A DNA stretch of 64,000 nt from an uncultured Marvinbryantia sp. (GCF_905201705.1 NZ_CAJKOX010000021.1:7597-71596); one strand, 5' to 3'; shown: positions 25,328 through 34,708, counted from the first letter of the stretch. A program made the numbers and translations. The notes: generated from the sequence alone by a model not told the origin.

Positions 25328-25957
25328 CTACTTCGTTCCGAAAATACGGTCTCCGGCGTCTCCAAGTCCCGGCACGATATAGCCGTGGTCATTGAGATGG
25401 TCGTCCTTTGCGCCGATGTAGATGTCTACGTCCGGATGCGCCTTCTGCATCGCCTCGATCCCCTCCGGCGCGGCAATAATGCACATAAAATGAATGTTTT
25501 TCACGCCCTTGTCCTTCAGCATCTGGATAGCGGCAACTGCCGAGCCGCCGGTCGCCAGCATCGGGTCTACCACAAACACCTCGCGCTCTGCGCAGTCTCC
25601 GGGCAGCTTACAGTAATACTCCACCGGCTTTAAGGTTTCCGGATCGCGGTAGAGACCGATATGTCCTACCTTTGCCGCCGGGATCATCGCCAGCATTCCC
25701 TCCACCATGCCGATACCGGCGCGCAGGATCGGGATGACCGCCAGCTTCTTTCCGGCAAGCTCCTTCACCGTCGTCTCACAGATGGGCGTCTCGATCTTCA
25801 CATCCTGCAGCTTTAAATCGCGGGTCGCCTCGTAACACATCAGCATAGCGATCTCCCCGATGATCTGGCGGAAATCCTTCGATCCTGTTTCTTTTCTGCG
25901 GATCACTCCGATCTTATGCTGTATCAGCGGATGATCCATCACACATACCTTTGCCAT
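25328..25957 (-). CDS. upp: Uracil phosphoribosyltransferase
   Basis: Salvages uracil with PRPP to UMP, 209 aa, the standard length. Seen: MDHPLIQHKIGVIRRKETGS at the N-terminus, the Arg-containing PILRAGIGMVEGML, and the PRPP loop FVVDPMLATGGSAVAA; C-terminal YIVPGLGDAGDRIFGTK is the uracil-binding end. Follows rpiB by 16 nt. In Bacillus subtilis upp also lies close to the ywlC-ywlE-ywlF genes. Confidence 0.97.
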   Translation of the reverse strand: MAKVCVMDHPLIQHKIGVIRRKETGSKDFRQIIGEIAMLMCYEATRDLKLQDVKIETPICETTVKELAGKKLAVIPILRAGIGMVEGMLAMIPAAKVGHIGLYRDPETLKPVEYYCKLPGDCAEREVFVVDPMLATGGSAVAAIQMLKDKGVKNIHFMCIIAAPEGIEAMQKAHPDVDIYIGAKDDHLNDHGYIVPGLGDAGDRIFGTK

Positions 25958-25973
25958 ATCCGTCTCCTCCTGT

Positions 25974-26402
25974 CTATTCCTCGATCAGAGAAATTCTCTT
26001 TTTGTGACGCTCCTCCTGCGAAAACGGAGTATCAAGAAATGTATCGACGATTTTCAGGGCCAGTCCCGGCCCCACTACTCTGCCGCCGAGTGCCAGAATA
26101 TTCGCGTCATTATGAAGGCGCGTCGCCTCCGCGGTGAAGCAATCCGTGCAAAGCGCCGCGCGAATGCCCTTCACTTTATTTGCCGCGATGGAAATACCAA
26201 TGCCGGTTCCGCAGATCAGAATGCCGCGCTCACACTCTCCGCCGGTAATCGCATCCGTCACTCTGCGCGCATAGATCGGATAGTCCACCGCCGCTTCGCT
26301 GTCGCAGCCAAAATCCTTATATGCAAGTCCGCGCTTTTCCAAATGCTTTAAAATCTCCTTTTTCAGCGTATATCCGCCATGATCACATGCTACCGCTATC
26401 AT
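25974..26402 (-). CDS. rpiB: Ribose-5-phosphate isomerase B
   Basis: Interconverts ribose 5-phosphate and ribulose 5-phosphate, 142 aa. Seen: MIAVACDHGGYTLKKEI (Asp-His for substrate binding), GILICGTGIGISIAANKVKG with the catalytic Cys, and RLHNDANILALGGR. The ATG at 26402 has AAGGAGG 10 nt upstream and overlaps the stop codon of the phosphatase-like gene (TAATG). A longer frame reaching 26468 is rejected. Confidence 0.95.
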   Translation of the reverse strand: MIAVACDHGGYTLKKEILKHLEKRGLAYKDFGCDSEAAVDYPIYARRVTDAITGGECERGILICGTGIGISIAANKVKGIRAALCTDCFTAEATRLHNDANILALGGRVVGPGLALKIVDTFLDTPFSQEERHKKRISLIEE

Positions 26403-26860
26403 TATTTTTCTTCCTCCTTCAGAATTTCTGCAAGTCTTTCTATCAGATCCTTTAAAACCAGGAAACACGCGCCATAAGCCGGCACATCCTTTCCAAGCGG
26501 ACTCTCCACGTCCCCCGACCTGCCGCAGTATTCCGACAGAGTGTACACATTTTTCGCTGCGTCCGGGTATTCGTCCAGGATCTTGGCCTTCTGCGCTTCC
26601 TCCATGGTAAGCATCAGCGTACGTTCATCGAAATCGTCCTTTGTAAGCTGCACCGCCTCGTGCCCCTCCAGCGGCAGCCTGTTCTGGCTGATAATCTCCA
26701 TAGCCTTTGGATTTACCGGCTCCGGAAAAAGCACGATCATGCCGCGCGTATCCACCAGAATATCCTCCAGCAGCAGCTTGTCCTGCATCAGCGCCTCCGC
26801 CATCGGAGCGCGGCAGGTGTCGCTGCGGCTGACAAATGTAAGCTTGTCATACTTTTTCAT
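26402..26860 (-). CDS. Low-molecular-weight phosphatase-like protein with Ser in place of the catalytic Cys
   Basis: 152 aa, LMW protein-tyrosine/arginine phosphatase fold, at the place of YwlE in the Bacillus ywlC-ywlE-ywlF group. The P-loop of the family reads CxGNxCRSPMAE. Here it reads FVSRSDTCRAPMAEAL: the Arg is kept but the nucleophilic Cys is Ser (codon AGC). The C-terminal Asp-Pro (general acid) motif is also not evident; DVESPLGKDVPAYG stands in its place. It may be inactive, or have an altered chemistry or binding role. Translation is coupled to rpiB. Confidence 0.78.
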   Translation of the reverse strand: MKKYDKLTFVSRSDTCRAPMAEALMQDKLLLEDILVDTRGMIVLFPEPVNPKAMEIISQNRLPLEGHEAVQLTKDDFDERTLMLTMEEAQKAKILDEYPDAAKNVYTLSEYCGRSGDVESPLGKDVPAYGACFLVLKDLIERLAEILKEEEK

Positions 26861-26883
26861 AGTTCTCTCCCTGACCTTTAAAA

Positions 26884-27930
26884 CTATACCTCCAGCACCT
26901 GGTGTCCGGCCGCTTTCAGCAGGCGGTTCATGATCGCCTGTCCCATGACCGGCGTGTCAAACGCCTCTGAAAAAATCCGGCTGACCCTCTGCTCGTCAAA
27001 CTCGCGCAGGACGGCAAACAAATGTCTGGAAATACTCAGCTCATCCGCCCTGCTGCCGATCACCTTAATAATGCCGCCCACATAGCGATCCTTCGTCTCC
27101 TCGGTGGCGATGATCCCCGGCACCCTGCCTTCCTGCAGTTCTTTTTCTATCATGGTATTAATACTGGAAATTACCTTTTCTTCCGCGCCCTCGACGATCA
27201 GCATATCCGCTTTCGGCGCATAGTGACGGTATTTCATCCCCGGCGCCTTCGGACGTGCCGTCGTGTCCGCTCCGGTAATCGCCGGATCGATGCCAACCTC
27301 TCCGATCACCGCTTCCAGCATCTCACGATTGATGTAACCCGGTCTTAATATCATCGGCACATCACCACTCATATCCACGATCGTTGATTCCACCCCGATA
27401 CCGACACTGCCGCCGTCAATGATCATCTCAATTTTTCCCGTCATGTCCTCGGCAACATGCGCGGCCGTCGTGGGGCTGGGTCTGCCCGAGGTGTTCGCGC
27501 TCGGCGCTGCGACATAGCCGCCGCCCGCCCTGATCAGCGCCAATGCGACCGGATGATCCGGCATCCGCACCGCCACCGTGTAAAGTCCGCCAGTCGTCTT
27601 CAGCGGCACGCAATCCTTCTTTTGAAAGATCATCGTCAGCGGTCCCGGCCAGAATTTTGCCGCTAAGGCTTCCGCTTTCTTCGGTACCTTTGCCGCGATC
27701 CGATACAGATCCTGCAGCTTCGCTATGTGTACGATCAGAGGATTATCCGAAGGGCGCCCCTTCGCGCGGTAAATCTTCTCAGAAGCCGTCTCGTCCAGCG
27801 CGTTCGCCCCCAGCCCGTACACCGTTTCTGTCGGGAACGCGACCAGGCCGCCCGCCTGCAGGATCTCTCCTGCCTGCGCCATCGCCGCCTCATCAATCCC
27901 CGCTCTCATATCCACAATCATGGTATCCAT
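26884..27930 (-). CDS. tsaC: L-threonylcarbamoyladenylate synthase (Sua5/YwlC)
   Basis: Makes threonylcarbamoyl-AMP from Thr, bicarbonate and ATP for the t6A37 modification of ANN-decoding tRNAs. 348 aa: the YrdC domain (about 1-205; AFPTETVYGLGANAL, KGRPSDNPLIVHI, SANTSGRPSPT, GGSVGIGVESTIVD) plus the C-terminal Sua5 domain (about 235-348), so this is the long Sua5 form. First gene of the operon with the phosphatase-like, rpiB and upp genes; its promoter is at 27967-27995. Confidence 0.95.
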   Translation of the reverse strand: MDTMIVDMRAGIDEAAMAQAGEILQAGGLVAFPTETVYGLGANALDETASEKIYRAKGRPSDNPLIVHIAKLQDLYRIAAKVPKKAEALAAKFWPGPLTMIFQKKDCVPLKTTGGLYTVAVRMPDHPVALALIRAGGGYVAAPSANTSGRPSPTTAAHVAEDMTGKIEMIIDGGSVGIGVESTIVDMSGDVPMILRPGYINREMLEAVIGEVGIDPAITGADTTARPKAPGMKYRHYAPKADMLIVEGAEEKVISSINTMIEKELQEGRVPGIIATEETKDRYVGGIIKVIGSRADELSISRHLFAVLREFDEQRVSRIFSEAFDTPVMGQAIMNRLLKAAGHQVLEV

Positions 27931-27966
27931 ATTTCATTCGCATCCAATCAAACTTCTTCTGCAAAC

Positions 27967-27995
27967 AGTATACCATTTTCCTGACACTTAGGCAA
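27967..27995 (-). promoter_or_regulatory. Predicted SigA promoter of the Sua5-upp operon
   Basis: Minus strand TTGCCT (27990-27995), 17-bp spacer, TATACT (27967-27972), about 35 bp upstream of the Sua5 start. Confidence 0.6.
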
Positions 27996-28035
27996 GTACA
28001 ACAGGTTTTCTTTACCAGTAATTTGCCATAACGCG

Positions 28036-28085
28036 AAAAAAATGTCCCTGTCGGGCAGGCATTCCTCTCCTGACCGACGGGGACA
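28036..28085 (-). terminator. Intrinsic terminator after glgP
   Basis: A 12-bp stem with one GU-type pair (TGTCCCTGTCGG / CCGACGGGGACA) followed on the minus strand by seven T, 20 nt after the glgP stop codon. Confidence 0.88.
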
Positions 28086-28105
28086 CTTCTGAATATTATT
28101 TCTTT

Positions 28106-30568
28106 TTACTTCGCCTCAATTACCTCTTTCTTCAGATGCCAGATCTCATCCACATACTGCTGGATGGTTCTGTCCGAAGTAAATTTACCGCTGCATGCGG
28201 TGTTAAGCATTGCCATCTTCGCCCAGCGGGATTCATCGCGGTACGCTTCCTCCACGCGTCTCTGCGCTTCTGCGTAAGCCTTGAAATCCGCCAGAATGAA
28301 ATAGGTATCTGCGCGGTCGCTGCTCTTGGTGTTAAGCAGGGAATCGTAGATATCGCGGAACATTTCCGGATCGTTCGGAGCAAACTCCCCGTTGATGAGC
28401 TGCATCAGCACGCGGCGGATATCCTGATCGCTGTTGAAGATGTTTTCCGGGTAGTAGCCGCCATTATTCTCGTAATTGATGACTTCATCAGCAGAAAGAC
28501 CGAAGATAAAGGCATTCTCCTCGCCGACTTCCTTCACGATCTCCACGTTCGCGCCGTCCATGGTGCCCAGCGTCGGAGCGCCGTTCAGCATGAACTTCAT
28601 ATTTCCGGTACCGGACGCCTCCTTGGAAGCAGTGGAGATCTGCTCGGAAACATCGGCAGCCGCAAAGATCAGCTCCGCATTGGATACGCGGTAGTCCTCG
28701 ATAAATACCACTTTCAGTTTATTCTTGATAGACGCATCGTTATTTACCACGTCTGCCACTGCATTGATCAGCTTGATCGTGAGCTTCGCACGGCGATAGC
28801 CTGCAGCCGCCTTTGCGCCGAAGATAAAGGTTCTCGGATAGAAATCCATCTCCGGGTGATCCTTGATCTGGTTGTACAGATACATTACATGCAGGATGTT
28901 CAGGAGCTGTCTCTTGTACTCATGCAGTCTCTTAACCTGTACGTCAAAGATGGAGCGCGGATCTACCTCTACGCCATTGTGCTCCAGAATATATTTTGCC
29001 AGACGCACCTTGTTCTGATACTTGATGTTCATGAACTCCTGCTGCGCCTTCTTGTCGTCCGCATATACCTTCAGCTTCGCGATCTGCGGAAGGTCTGTGA
29101 TCCACTCGTCGCCGATATGATCGGTCACCCATGCTGCCAGCAGCGGGTTTCCGTGGAGCAGGAAACGTCTCTGTGTGATACCGTTTGTCTTGTTGTTGAA
29201 TTTCTCCGGCATCATCTCATAGAAATCACGAAGCTCCTGCTTTTTAAGGATTTCTGTGTGCAACTCTGCAACGCCGTTTACGGAGTAGCCCGCCGCGATC
29301 GCCAGATGCGCCATCTTCACCTGTCCGTCGAAGATGATCGCCATCTTGCGCACCTTCTCAAAGTTGCCCGGATATCTCGCCTCGATCTCCGCTACGAAGC
29401 GGCGGTTGATCTCCTCGATAATCTGGTAGATACGCGGAAGCAGACGGGAGAACAGCTCGATCGGCCATTTCTCCAGAGCCTCAGCCATGATCGTGTGGTT
29501 CGTGTAAGCGCAGGTCTTTGTGGTAACGTCCCACGCCTCTTCCCAGGTAAGTCCCTCTTCATCGAGCAGGATACGCATCAGCTCTGCGACTGCCACCGTC
29601 GGGTGCGTATCGTTGAGCTGGAAGGTCGCCTTCTCGTAGAATTTGCGGATGTCGCTGTGTTTCTTCTTATATTTGCTGATTGCCGCCTGCACACTCGCGG
29701 AAATGAAGAAATACTGCTGTTTCAGACGCAGCTCTTTTCCTGCATAGTGGTTGTCATTCGGATAAAGAACCTCTACGATGTTGCGGGCAAGGTTTTCCTG
29801 CTCCACAGCCTTGCGGTAGTCGCCCTTGTCGAAGGAATCGAGCTGGAACTCGCTGACCGCCTCCGCATCCCAGATGCGCAGGGTATTTACAATGCGGTTA
29901 TTGTAGCCGACGATCGGGAAATCATACGGCACCGCGCGCACGGACTGATAGCCCTCCTGCACGAAGTGGTTGCGTCCGGTTTTCTCATCGTATACAACGC
30001 GCACATAGCCGCCGAATTTTACTTCCTTTGCATATTCCGGGCGGCGCAGCTCAAACGGGTTGCCGTCCTTTAACCAGTTATCCGGCACCTCTACCTGATA
30101 GCCGTCCTCGATTTTCTGTTTGAACATACCGTAACGGTAGCGGATGCCGCAGCCGTATGCCGGGTAGCCAAGGGTTGCCAGGGAATCCAGGAAGCATGCC
30201 GCCAGACGTCCGAGACCGCCGTTTCCAAGCGCCGCATCCGGCTCCTGGTCCTCGATCACGTTGAGGTCGAAGCCGATCTCCGCCAGCGCCTCTTTTACAT
30301 CCTCATACTCTGTCAGATTGATGAGGTTGTTTCCGAGCGCGCGTCCCATAAGGAACTCCATGGACATGTAGTACACATACTTCGGATCGTCCTTCTCATA
30401 CTGCTCCTGTGTCGCGAGCCAGTTGTCGATAATGGTATCCTTTACCGTGTAGGACACTGCCTGGAAAATCTGCTGCTGAGTAGCCTCATCCAGATTTTTG
30501 CGGTAAAGCGTCCTTACATTTGCCTTCACATCGTTAATGAACTCTTTCTTATTAAACTTTTTGCTCAT
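28106..30568 (-). CDS. glgP: Glycogen/starch/alpha-glucan phosphorylase
   Basis: PLP enzyme that releases glucose 1-phosphate from alpha-1,4-glucan ends, GT35 family, 820 aa (usual 800-850). Seen: EDQEPDAALGNGGLGRLAAC (about residues 100-120), the sugar/phosphate loop NGITQRRFLLHGNP, and the PLP-Lys signature EASGTGNMKFMLNG. AAGGAG precedes the ATG. It begins 25 nt after the ileS stop codon with no terminator between, so it may be carried on the T-box-controlled ileS transcript. No other glycogen genes are in the window. Confidence 0.96.
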   Translation of the reverse strand: MSKKFNKKEFINDVKANVRTLYRKNLDEATQQQIFQAVSYTVKDTIIDNWLATQEQYEKDDPKYVYYMSMEFLMGRALGNNLINLTEYEDVKEALAEIGFDLNVIEDQEPDAALGNGGLGRLAACFLDSLATLGYPAYGCGIRYRYGMFKQKIEDGYQVEVPDNWLKDGNPFELRRPEYAKEVKFGGYVRVVYDEKTGRNHFVQEGYQSVRAVPYDFPIVGYNNRIVNTLRIWDAEAVSEFQLDSFDKGDYRKAVEQENLARNIVEVLYPNDNHYAGKELRLKQQYFFISASVQAAISKYKKKHSDIRKFYEKATFQLNDTHPTVAVAELMRILLDEEGLTWEEAWDVTTKTCAYTNHTIMAEALEKWPIELFSRLLPRIYQIIEEINRRFVAEIEARYPGNFEKVRKMAIIFDGQVKMAHLAIAAGYSVNGVAELHTEILKKQELRDFYEMMPEKFNNKTNGITQRRFLLHGNPLLAAWVTDHIGDEWITDLPQIAKLKVYADDKKAQQEFMNIKYQNKVRLAKYILEHNGVEVDPRSIFDVQVKRLHEYKRQLLNILHVMYLYNQIKDHPEMDFYPRTFIFGAKAAAGYRRAKLTIKLINAVADVVNNDASIKNKLKVVFIEDYRVSNAELIFAAADVSEQISTASKEASGTGNMKFMLNGAPTLGTMDGANVEIVKEVGEENAFIFGLSADEVINYENNGGYYPENIFNSDQDIRRVLMQLINGEFAPNDPEMFRDIYDSLLNTKSSDRADTYFILADFKAYAEAQRRVEEAYRDESRWAKMAMLNTACSGKFTSDRTIQQYVDEIWHLKKEVIEAK

Positions 30569-30593
30569 TGTTTCTCCTTCCGTCTGCTAACCG

Positions 30594-33500
30594 TTACTGT
30601 TTTTCAACTGCCATGGTTACTTTTTCGCCGTTGATGCTCCACTCTTTTTCGTAACCCTTCGTGGTGTTGTATACAATGTCGTCTGCCAGTACTTCCGAGC
30701 GGATCTCTTCTGTGTGGGCTTTCAGGATACTCTCGATCTTTTCATTGCCCATCGCGTAAATGACGATTCTGTCCGTGACCTCAAAACCGGCTTCCTTTCG
30801 CATGGTCTGGATCTTGCTGACAAGCTCTCTGACGAAGCCCTCCTCAATCAGCTCCGGCGTGAGCGTCGTATCCAGAACAACCGTGATATCGCCGTCCTGC
30901 TCCGTCTCATAGCCCTCTGTCTGGGCTGTCTCGATAAGCAAGTCGTCCTCTAATAATACAACAGACTGCCCGTTAATGTCAAGATGAAGTGCGCCCTCCT
31001 GCTTTAATTCAGCCATCGCCGCACGTCCGTCCAGACCACCCAGCGCCTGACGGATGCCGCCGAGCAGCTTGCCGTATTTCGGTCCAACGGTCTTGAGCTG
31101 CGGCTTGAAATTGTAAGAAACATAGCTTCCGGCATCCTCTGTAAAAGTGACGTTCTTGGTGTTCAGCTCGTCGCGGATGATTTCCGTAAAGTAGGAATCC
31201 AGCTTCTTCGGCGCCTTCACCATCATATTTGCGATCGGCTGACGGTTCTTGATGTTTGCCGCGTTTCTTGCCGCGCGTCCCATCACGACGATCTTCAGGA
31301 CCTCGTCCATATTTGCTTCCAGCTCTTTGTCGATATGCGCCTCGTCCACGGTTGGGAAATCGCACAGATGCACGCTCTCCGGAGCGCTCTTGTCGATGCT
31401 GCATACCAGATTACGGTAGATATCCTCGGTCATAAACGGGATCATCGGAGCCGCCGCCTTCGCCACATTCACCAGCGCGGTGTACAGCGTCATGTAGGCG
31501 TTGATCTTATCCTGCTCCATGCCCTTCGCCCAGAAGCGCTCGCGGCTGCGGCGCACGTACCAGTTGCTCATGTCGTCCACAAACTCCTGCAGTGCTCTCG
31601 CCGTCTCCGGGATGCGGTAGTTCTCAAGATTATCGTCCACCGTTTTGATCATGGTGTTCATCTTCGACAGCAGCCATTTATCCATAACCGGCAGCTTATC
31701 GTATTCCAGCGTATATTGCGTCGCGTCAAAATTGTCAATGTTCGCATACAGCACGAAAAACGCATAGGTATTCCAGAGGGTTCCCATAAACTTGCGCTGT
31801 CCCTCCTGCACGGCTTTTCCGTGGAAACGGTTCGGCAGCCACGGCGCGCTGTTAATATAGAAATACCAGCGGATCGCGTCTGCGCCGTAGGTTTCCAGCG
31901 CCTCAAACGGATCGACGGCATTTCCCTTTGATTTGCTCATCTTCTGTCCGTTCTCATCCTGCACATGTCCGAGCACGATGACGTTCTCATACGCCGCCTT
32001 GTTGAAGAGCAGCGTCGACTCCGCCAGCAGGGAGTAGAACCATCCGCGTGTCTGGTCGACTGCCTCGGAGATAAACTGCGCCGGGAACTGCTGTTCAAAC
32101 ACTTCTTTATTTTCAAACGGATAGTGATGCTGCGCAAACGGCATCGCACCGGAATCGAACCAGCAGTCGATTACCTCCGGCACGCGGTGCATCGTCCCGC
32201 CGCACTCCGGGCAGGTGATCGTGATCTCGTCGATATACGGGCGGTGCAGCTCGACGGTCTTTGCCGCCTCATTGCCGCTCATCTCAAACAGCTCCTGACG
32301 GCTGCCGATGGAATGCTGGCATCCGCACTCGCACTCCCAGATATTCAGCGGCGTGCCCCAATAACGGTTTCTGGAAATACCCCAGTCCTGCACGTTCTCC
32401 AGCCATGCGCCAAAGCGTCCGCTGCCGATCCCCTCCGGGATCCAGTTGATCGTCTTGTTGTTGCGGATCAGATCGTCTTTTACCGCAGTCATTTTGATAA
32501 ACCAGGATTCACGCGCATAGTAGATCAGCGGCGTGTCGCATCGCCAGCAGTGCGGATATTCATGCTCAAATTTCGGCGCGTCAAAAAGAAGGCCTCTTGC
32601 GTCGAGGTCTTTTAATACCTCCGGGTCCGCTTTTTTTACAAACAGACCTGCAAACGGTGTTTCCTCGGTCATTTCACCCTTGCCGTTTACCATCTGTACA
32701 AACGGCAGATCGTACAGACGTCCCACCCTGGAGTCGTCCTCACCGAAAGCCGGAGCGATATGAACCACGCCGGTACCGTCCGTCAGTGTAACATACGTAT
32801 CACAGGTTACAAAATGTGCCTTTTTATGCTGTTTTTTCGCCAGAATATCCGCGCATTCATAGAGCGGCTCATATTCCTTGTATTCCAGATCTTTTCCGGT
32901 ATAAGTTTCCAGTACTTCATAAGCCGGCGTCTCTTCGCTGCCAAGCTTTCCAAGCACAGTATCCAGCAGTGCCTCCGCCATATAGTATACGCGGTCGTCG
33001 GCTGCCTTTACTTTTACGTAGGATTCATTCGGGTTTACACAGAGTGCCACATTGGACGGCAGCGTCCACGGCGTCGTGGTCCATGCCAGAATGTAGGCGT
33101 CCTCGCCCTTTACCTTAAAGCGGACAACCGCAGAGCGCTCCTTAACGGTCTTATAGCCCTGCGCCACCTCCTGCGCAGACAGCGGGGTGCCGCAGCGCGG
33201 GCAATACGGCACGATCTTAAAGCCCTTGTACAGAAGTCCCTTATCCCAGATCTGCTTCAGCGCCCACCATTCAGATTCGATGTAGTCATCGTGATATGTG
33301 ACATACGGATGCTCCATATCCGCCCAGAAACCAACGGTGCCGGAGAAATCCTCCCACATGCCCTTATATTTCCAGACGCTTTCCTTACATTTGTCGATAA
33401 ACGGCACCAGACCGTACTCCTCGATCTGCTCCTTTCCGTCAAGTCCGAGCTGCCTTTCCACCTCCAGCTCGACCGGCAGCCCGTGTGTATCCCAGCCTGC

Positions 33501-33746
33501 TTTTCGCGGAACCATGTAGCCCTTCATGGTGCGGTAACGCGGGATCATATCCTTGATAACACGCGTCAGCACATGACCAATGTGCGGCTTTCCGTTCGCC
33601 GTGGGCGGTCCGTCGTAAAAGGTATACGTCGGCCCTTCCTTGCGGTTTTCCATACTTTTTTCGAAGATGTGGTTTTCTTTCCAGAATTTTTCCACATTCT
33701 TCTCGCGCTCCACAAAATTTAAGTTTGTTGAGACTTTGTCGTACAT
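30594..33746 (-). CDS. ileS: Isoleucyl-tRNA synthetase
   Basis: Class I synthetase charging tRNA-Ile, 1050 aa. HIGH motif in PPTANGKPHIGHVLTR (near residue 50), the CP1 editing domain (LAWTTTPWTLPSN and the region up to about residue 400), KMSKS in NGQKMSKSKGNAVDPFE (about 600), and the anticodon-binding and C-terminal domains. The length and lack of a C-terminal four-Cys zinc knuckle fit the eukaryote-like, type 2 form, which is often mupirocin-resistant. The ATG at 33746 has AAGGAG 8 nt upstream; an upstream extension in frame would overlap the leader and is rejected. Controlled by the T-box leader upstream. Confidence 0.96.
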   Translation of the reverse strand: MYDKVSTNLNFVEREKNVEKFWKENHIFEKSMENRKEGPTYTFYDGPPTANGKPHIGHVLTRVIKDMIPRYRTMKGYMVPRKAGWDTHGLPVELEVERQLGLDGKEQIEEYGLVPFIDKCKESVWKYKGMWEDFSGTVGFWADMEHPYVTYHDDYIESEWWALKQIWDKGLLYKGFKIVPYCPRCGTPLSAQEVAQGYKTVKERSAVVRFKVKGEDAYILAWTTTPWTLPSNVALCVNPNESYVKVKAADDRVYYMAEALLDTVLGKLGSEETPAYEVLETYTGKDLEYKEYEPLYECADILAKKQHKKAHFVTCDTYVTLTDGTGVVHIAPAFGEDDSRVGRLYDLPFVQMVNGKGEMTEETPFAGLFVKKADPEVLKDLDARGLLFDAPKFEHEYPHCWRCDTPLIYYARESWFIKMTAVKDDLIRNNKTINWIPEGIGSGRFGAWLENVQDWGISRNRYWGTPLNIWECECGCQHSIGSRQELFEMSGNEAAKTVELHRPYIDEITITCPECGGTMHRVPEVIDCWFDSGAMPFAQHHYPFENKEVFEQQFPAQFISEAVDQTRGWFYSLLAESTLLFNKAAYENVIVLGHVQDENGQKMSKSKGNAVDPFEALETYGADAIRWYFYINSAPWLPNRFHGKAVQEGQRKFMGTLWNTYAFFVLYANIDNFDATQYTLEYDKLPVMDKWLLSKMNTMIKTVDDNLENYRIPETARALQEFVDDMSNWYVRRSRERFWAKGMEQDKINAYMTLYTALVNVAKAAAPMIPFMTEDIYRNLVCSIDKSAPESVHLCDFPTVDEAHIDKELEANMDEVLKIVVMGRAARNAANIKNRQPIANMMVKAPKKLDSYFTEIIRDELNTKNVTFTEDAGSYVSYNFKPQLKTVGPKYGKLLGGIRQALGGLDGRAAMAELKQEGALHLDINGQSVVLLEDDLLIETAQTEGYETEQDGDITVVLDTTLTPELIEEGFVRELVSKIQTMRKEAGFEVTDRIVIYAMGNEKIESILKAHTEEIRSEVLADDIVYNTTKGYEKEWSINGEKVTMAVEKQ

Positions 33747-33835
33747 AATTGCTCTCCTTCCTTTTCCGTCATACATCTGCAAAACGACCGCATCCATCTG
33801 CGCGGCAGGTCTACGTTTCACTTCGGTCGCTCGCG

Positions 33836-33868
33836 AAAATAAAACCCCCGTCCGTAAAAGGACGAGGG
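33836..33868 (-). terminator. Regulated terminator of the ileS T-box leader
   Basis: Minus strand 9-bp stem CCCTCGTCC / GGACGGGGG with a TTTTAC loop, then TTTTATTTT. The 5' arm can pair instead with the T-box to form the antiterminator. Confidence 0.85.
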
Positions 33869-34080
33869 TCTCGCTATACCACCTGTTACAACATACTACT
33901 ATATGTGTTCCCTTTAACGGCGGAAAACCGTCGGAATCTACTTGCGCCGCCGGCGCTTTCGGCCCCGCTGCTCAGAAGCGATCTTCCATCTGTGTTACTT
34001 GCGCCGGGCTTGCACCCTCCCCGGCTCGCTGTGGCGTTCGCGGCAGATATACTGTCTTCGTCGTAGCATGTAAAATATTC
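33836..34080 (-). ncRNA. T-box riboswitch leader of ileS
   Basis: About 245 nt of leader RNA between the promoter and the ileS gene. Seen on the minus strand: the T-box-like AGGTGGTATAGCG (about 33872-33886), directly followed by the terminator, and an upstream AAGTAGATTCCGACGG stretch typical of the stem III region. GC-rich stem I sequence fills about 33960-34060. Uncharged tRNA would stabilise the antiterminator; by the gene it serves, this should be tRNA-Ile. The specifier codon was not assigned with confidence. Confidence 0.82.
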
Positions 34081-34086
34081 GCAACT

Positions 34087-34115
34087 ATAATACCGTAAGA
34101 ATCCTTTAAAGTCAA
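34087..34115 (-). promoter_or_regulatory. Predicted SigA promoter of the T-box-ileS transcript
   Basis: Minus strand TTGACT (34110-34115), 17-bp spacer, TATTAT (34087-34092). The -35 box overlaps the stop codon of the upstream kinase-like gene. Confidence 0.7.
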
Positions 34116-34708
34116 GAGGTCTGTCGCTCTTTTATGTATTCTTCCAGAAAATCGATCGTCTTTTCGATGCCAAGCCTGCTGCTGTTGATGGAAAAATCGT
34201 AGTTTCTGGAATCGCCCCACTTGCCCGCGCAGTGATAATTATGATAGCGCTTGCGATACCAGTCTGCCTTTTTCATCTTCTGCCGCGCAGCCTCTCTTCC
34301 CAGATGATACCGCTCCATGACACGCTTCGTCTTGCACTCCTCGTCTCCCAGGACGAAAATGGAGACCAGTCCCGGAAACGATTTCAGCTTCGTCTCCGCG
34401 CAGCGCCCGACAACCACAAAAGATTTTCCCTCCCCGGCGAGCTTCTGCAGATATTCGAACTGCATGTCCGCCACATGGTCCTCCATAGAGGTAGAATGTC
34501 CGCGCACCTTTCTGGAAAACAGTTTGATTTTGTGCTTCTCATCGTACACTTTCAGGCTTTGCCCGTCTACATTTTTGCCTTCTGCGATCTCATCCAGAAG
34601 ATTGTGGTCGTAAAGCGGCAGCCCGAAGCGCTCTGCGAGCGCCTCTGCGATCACATGTCCGCCGCTGCCAAACTCACGCCCCACAGAAATAATTAATTGT
34701 TCACCCAT
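34112..34708 (-). CDS. Cytidylate-kinase-like family protein (paralogue 2)
   Basis: 198 aa P-loop protein. Walker A variant GREFGSGGHVIAEALAERFG (residues about 9-28), FVVVGRCAETKLKSFPGLVS in the middle, a lid-like segment with KTKRVMERYHLGREAARQKM, and C-terminal NYDFSINSSRLGIEKT. Nearly the same layout as the next gene upstream (34872-35468), so the pair looks like a tandem duplication. Substrate unknown. A terminator separates the two copies, so this one has a separate transcript or is served by read-through. Confidence 0.85.
   Translation of the reverse strand: MGEQLIISVGREFGSGGHVIAEALAERFGLPLYDHNLLDEIAEGKNVDGQSLKVYDEKHKIKLFSRKVRGHSTSMEDHVADMQFEYLQKLAGEGKSFVVVGRCAETKLKSFPGLVSIFVLGDEECKTKRVMERYHLGREAARQKMKKADWYRKRYHNYHCAGKWGDSRNYDFSINSSRLGIEKTIDFLEEYIKERQTS

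Noticed and set aside
28136..30073. A 645-codon plus-strand open frame antisense to glgP
   Set aside because: No family features; the minus strand carries a full-length phosphorylase.
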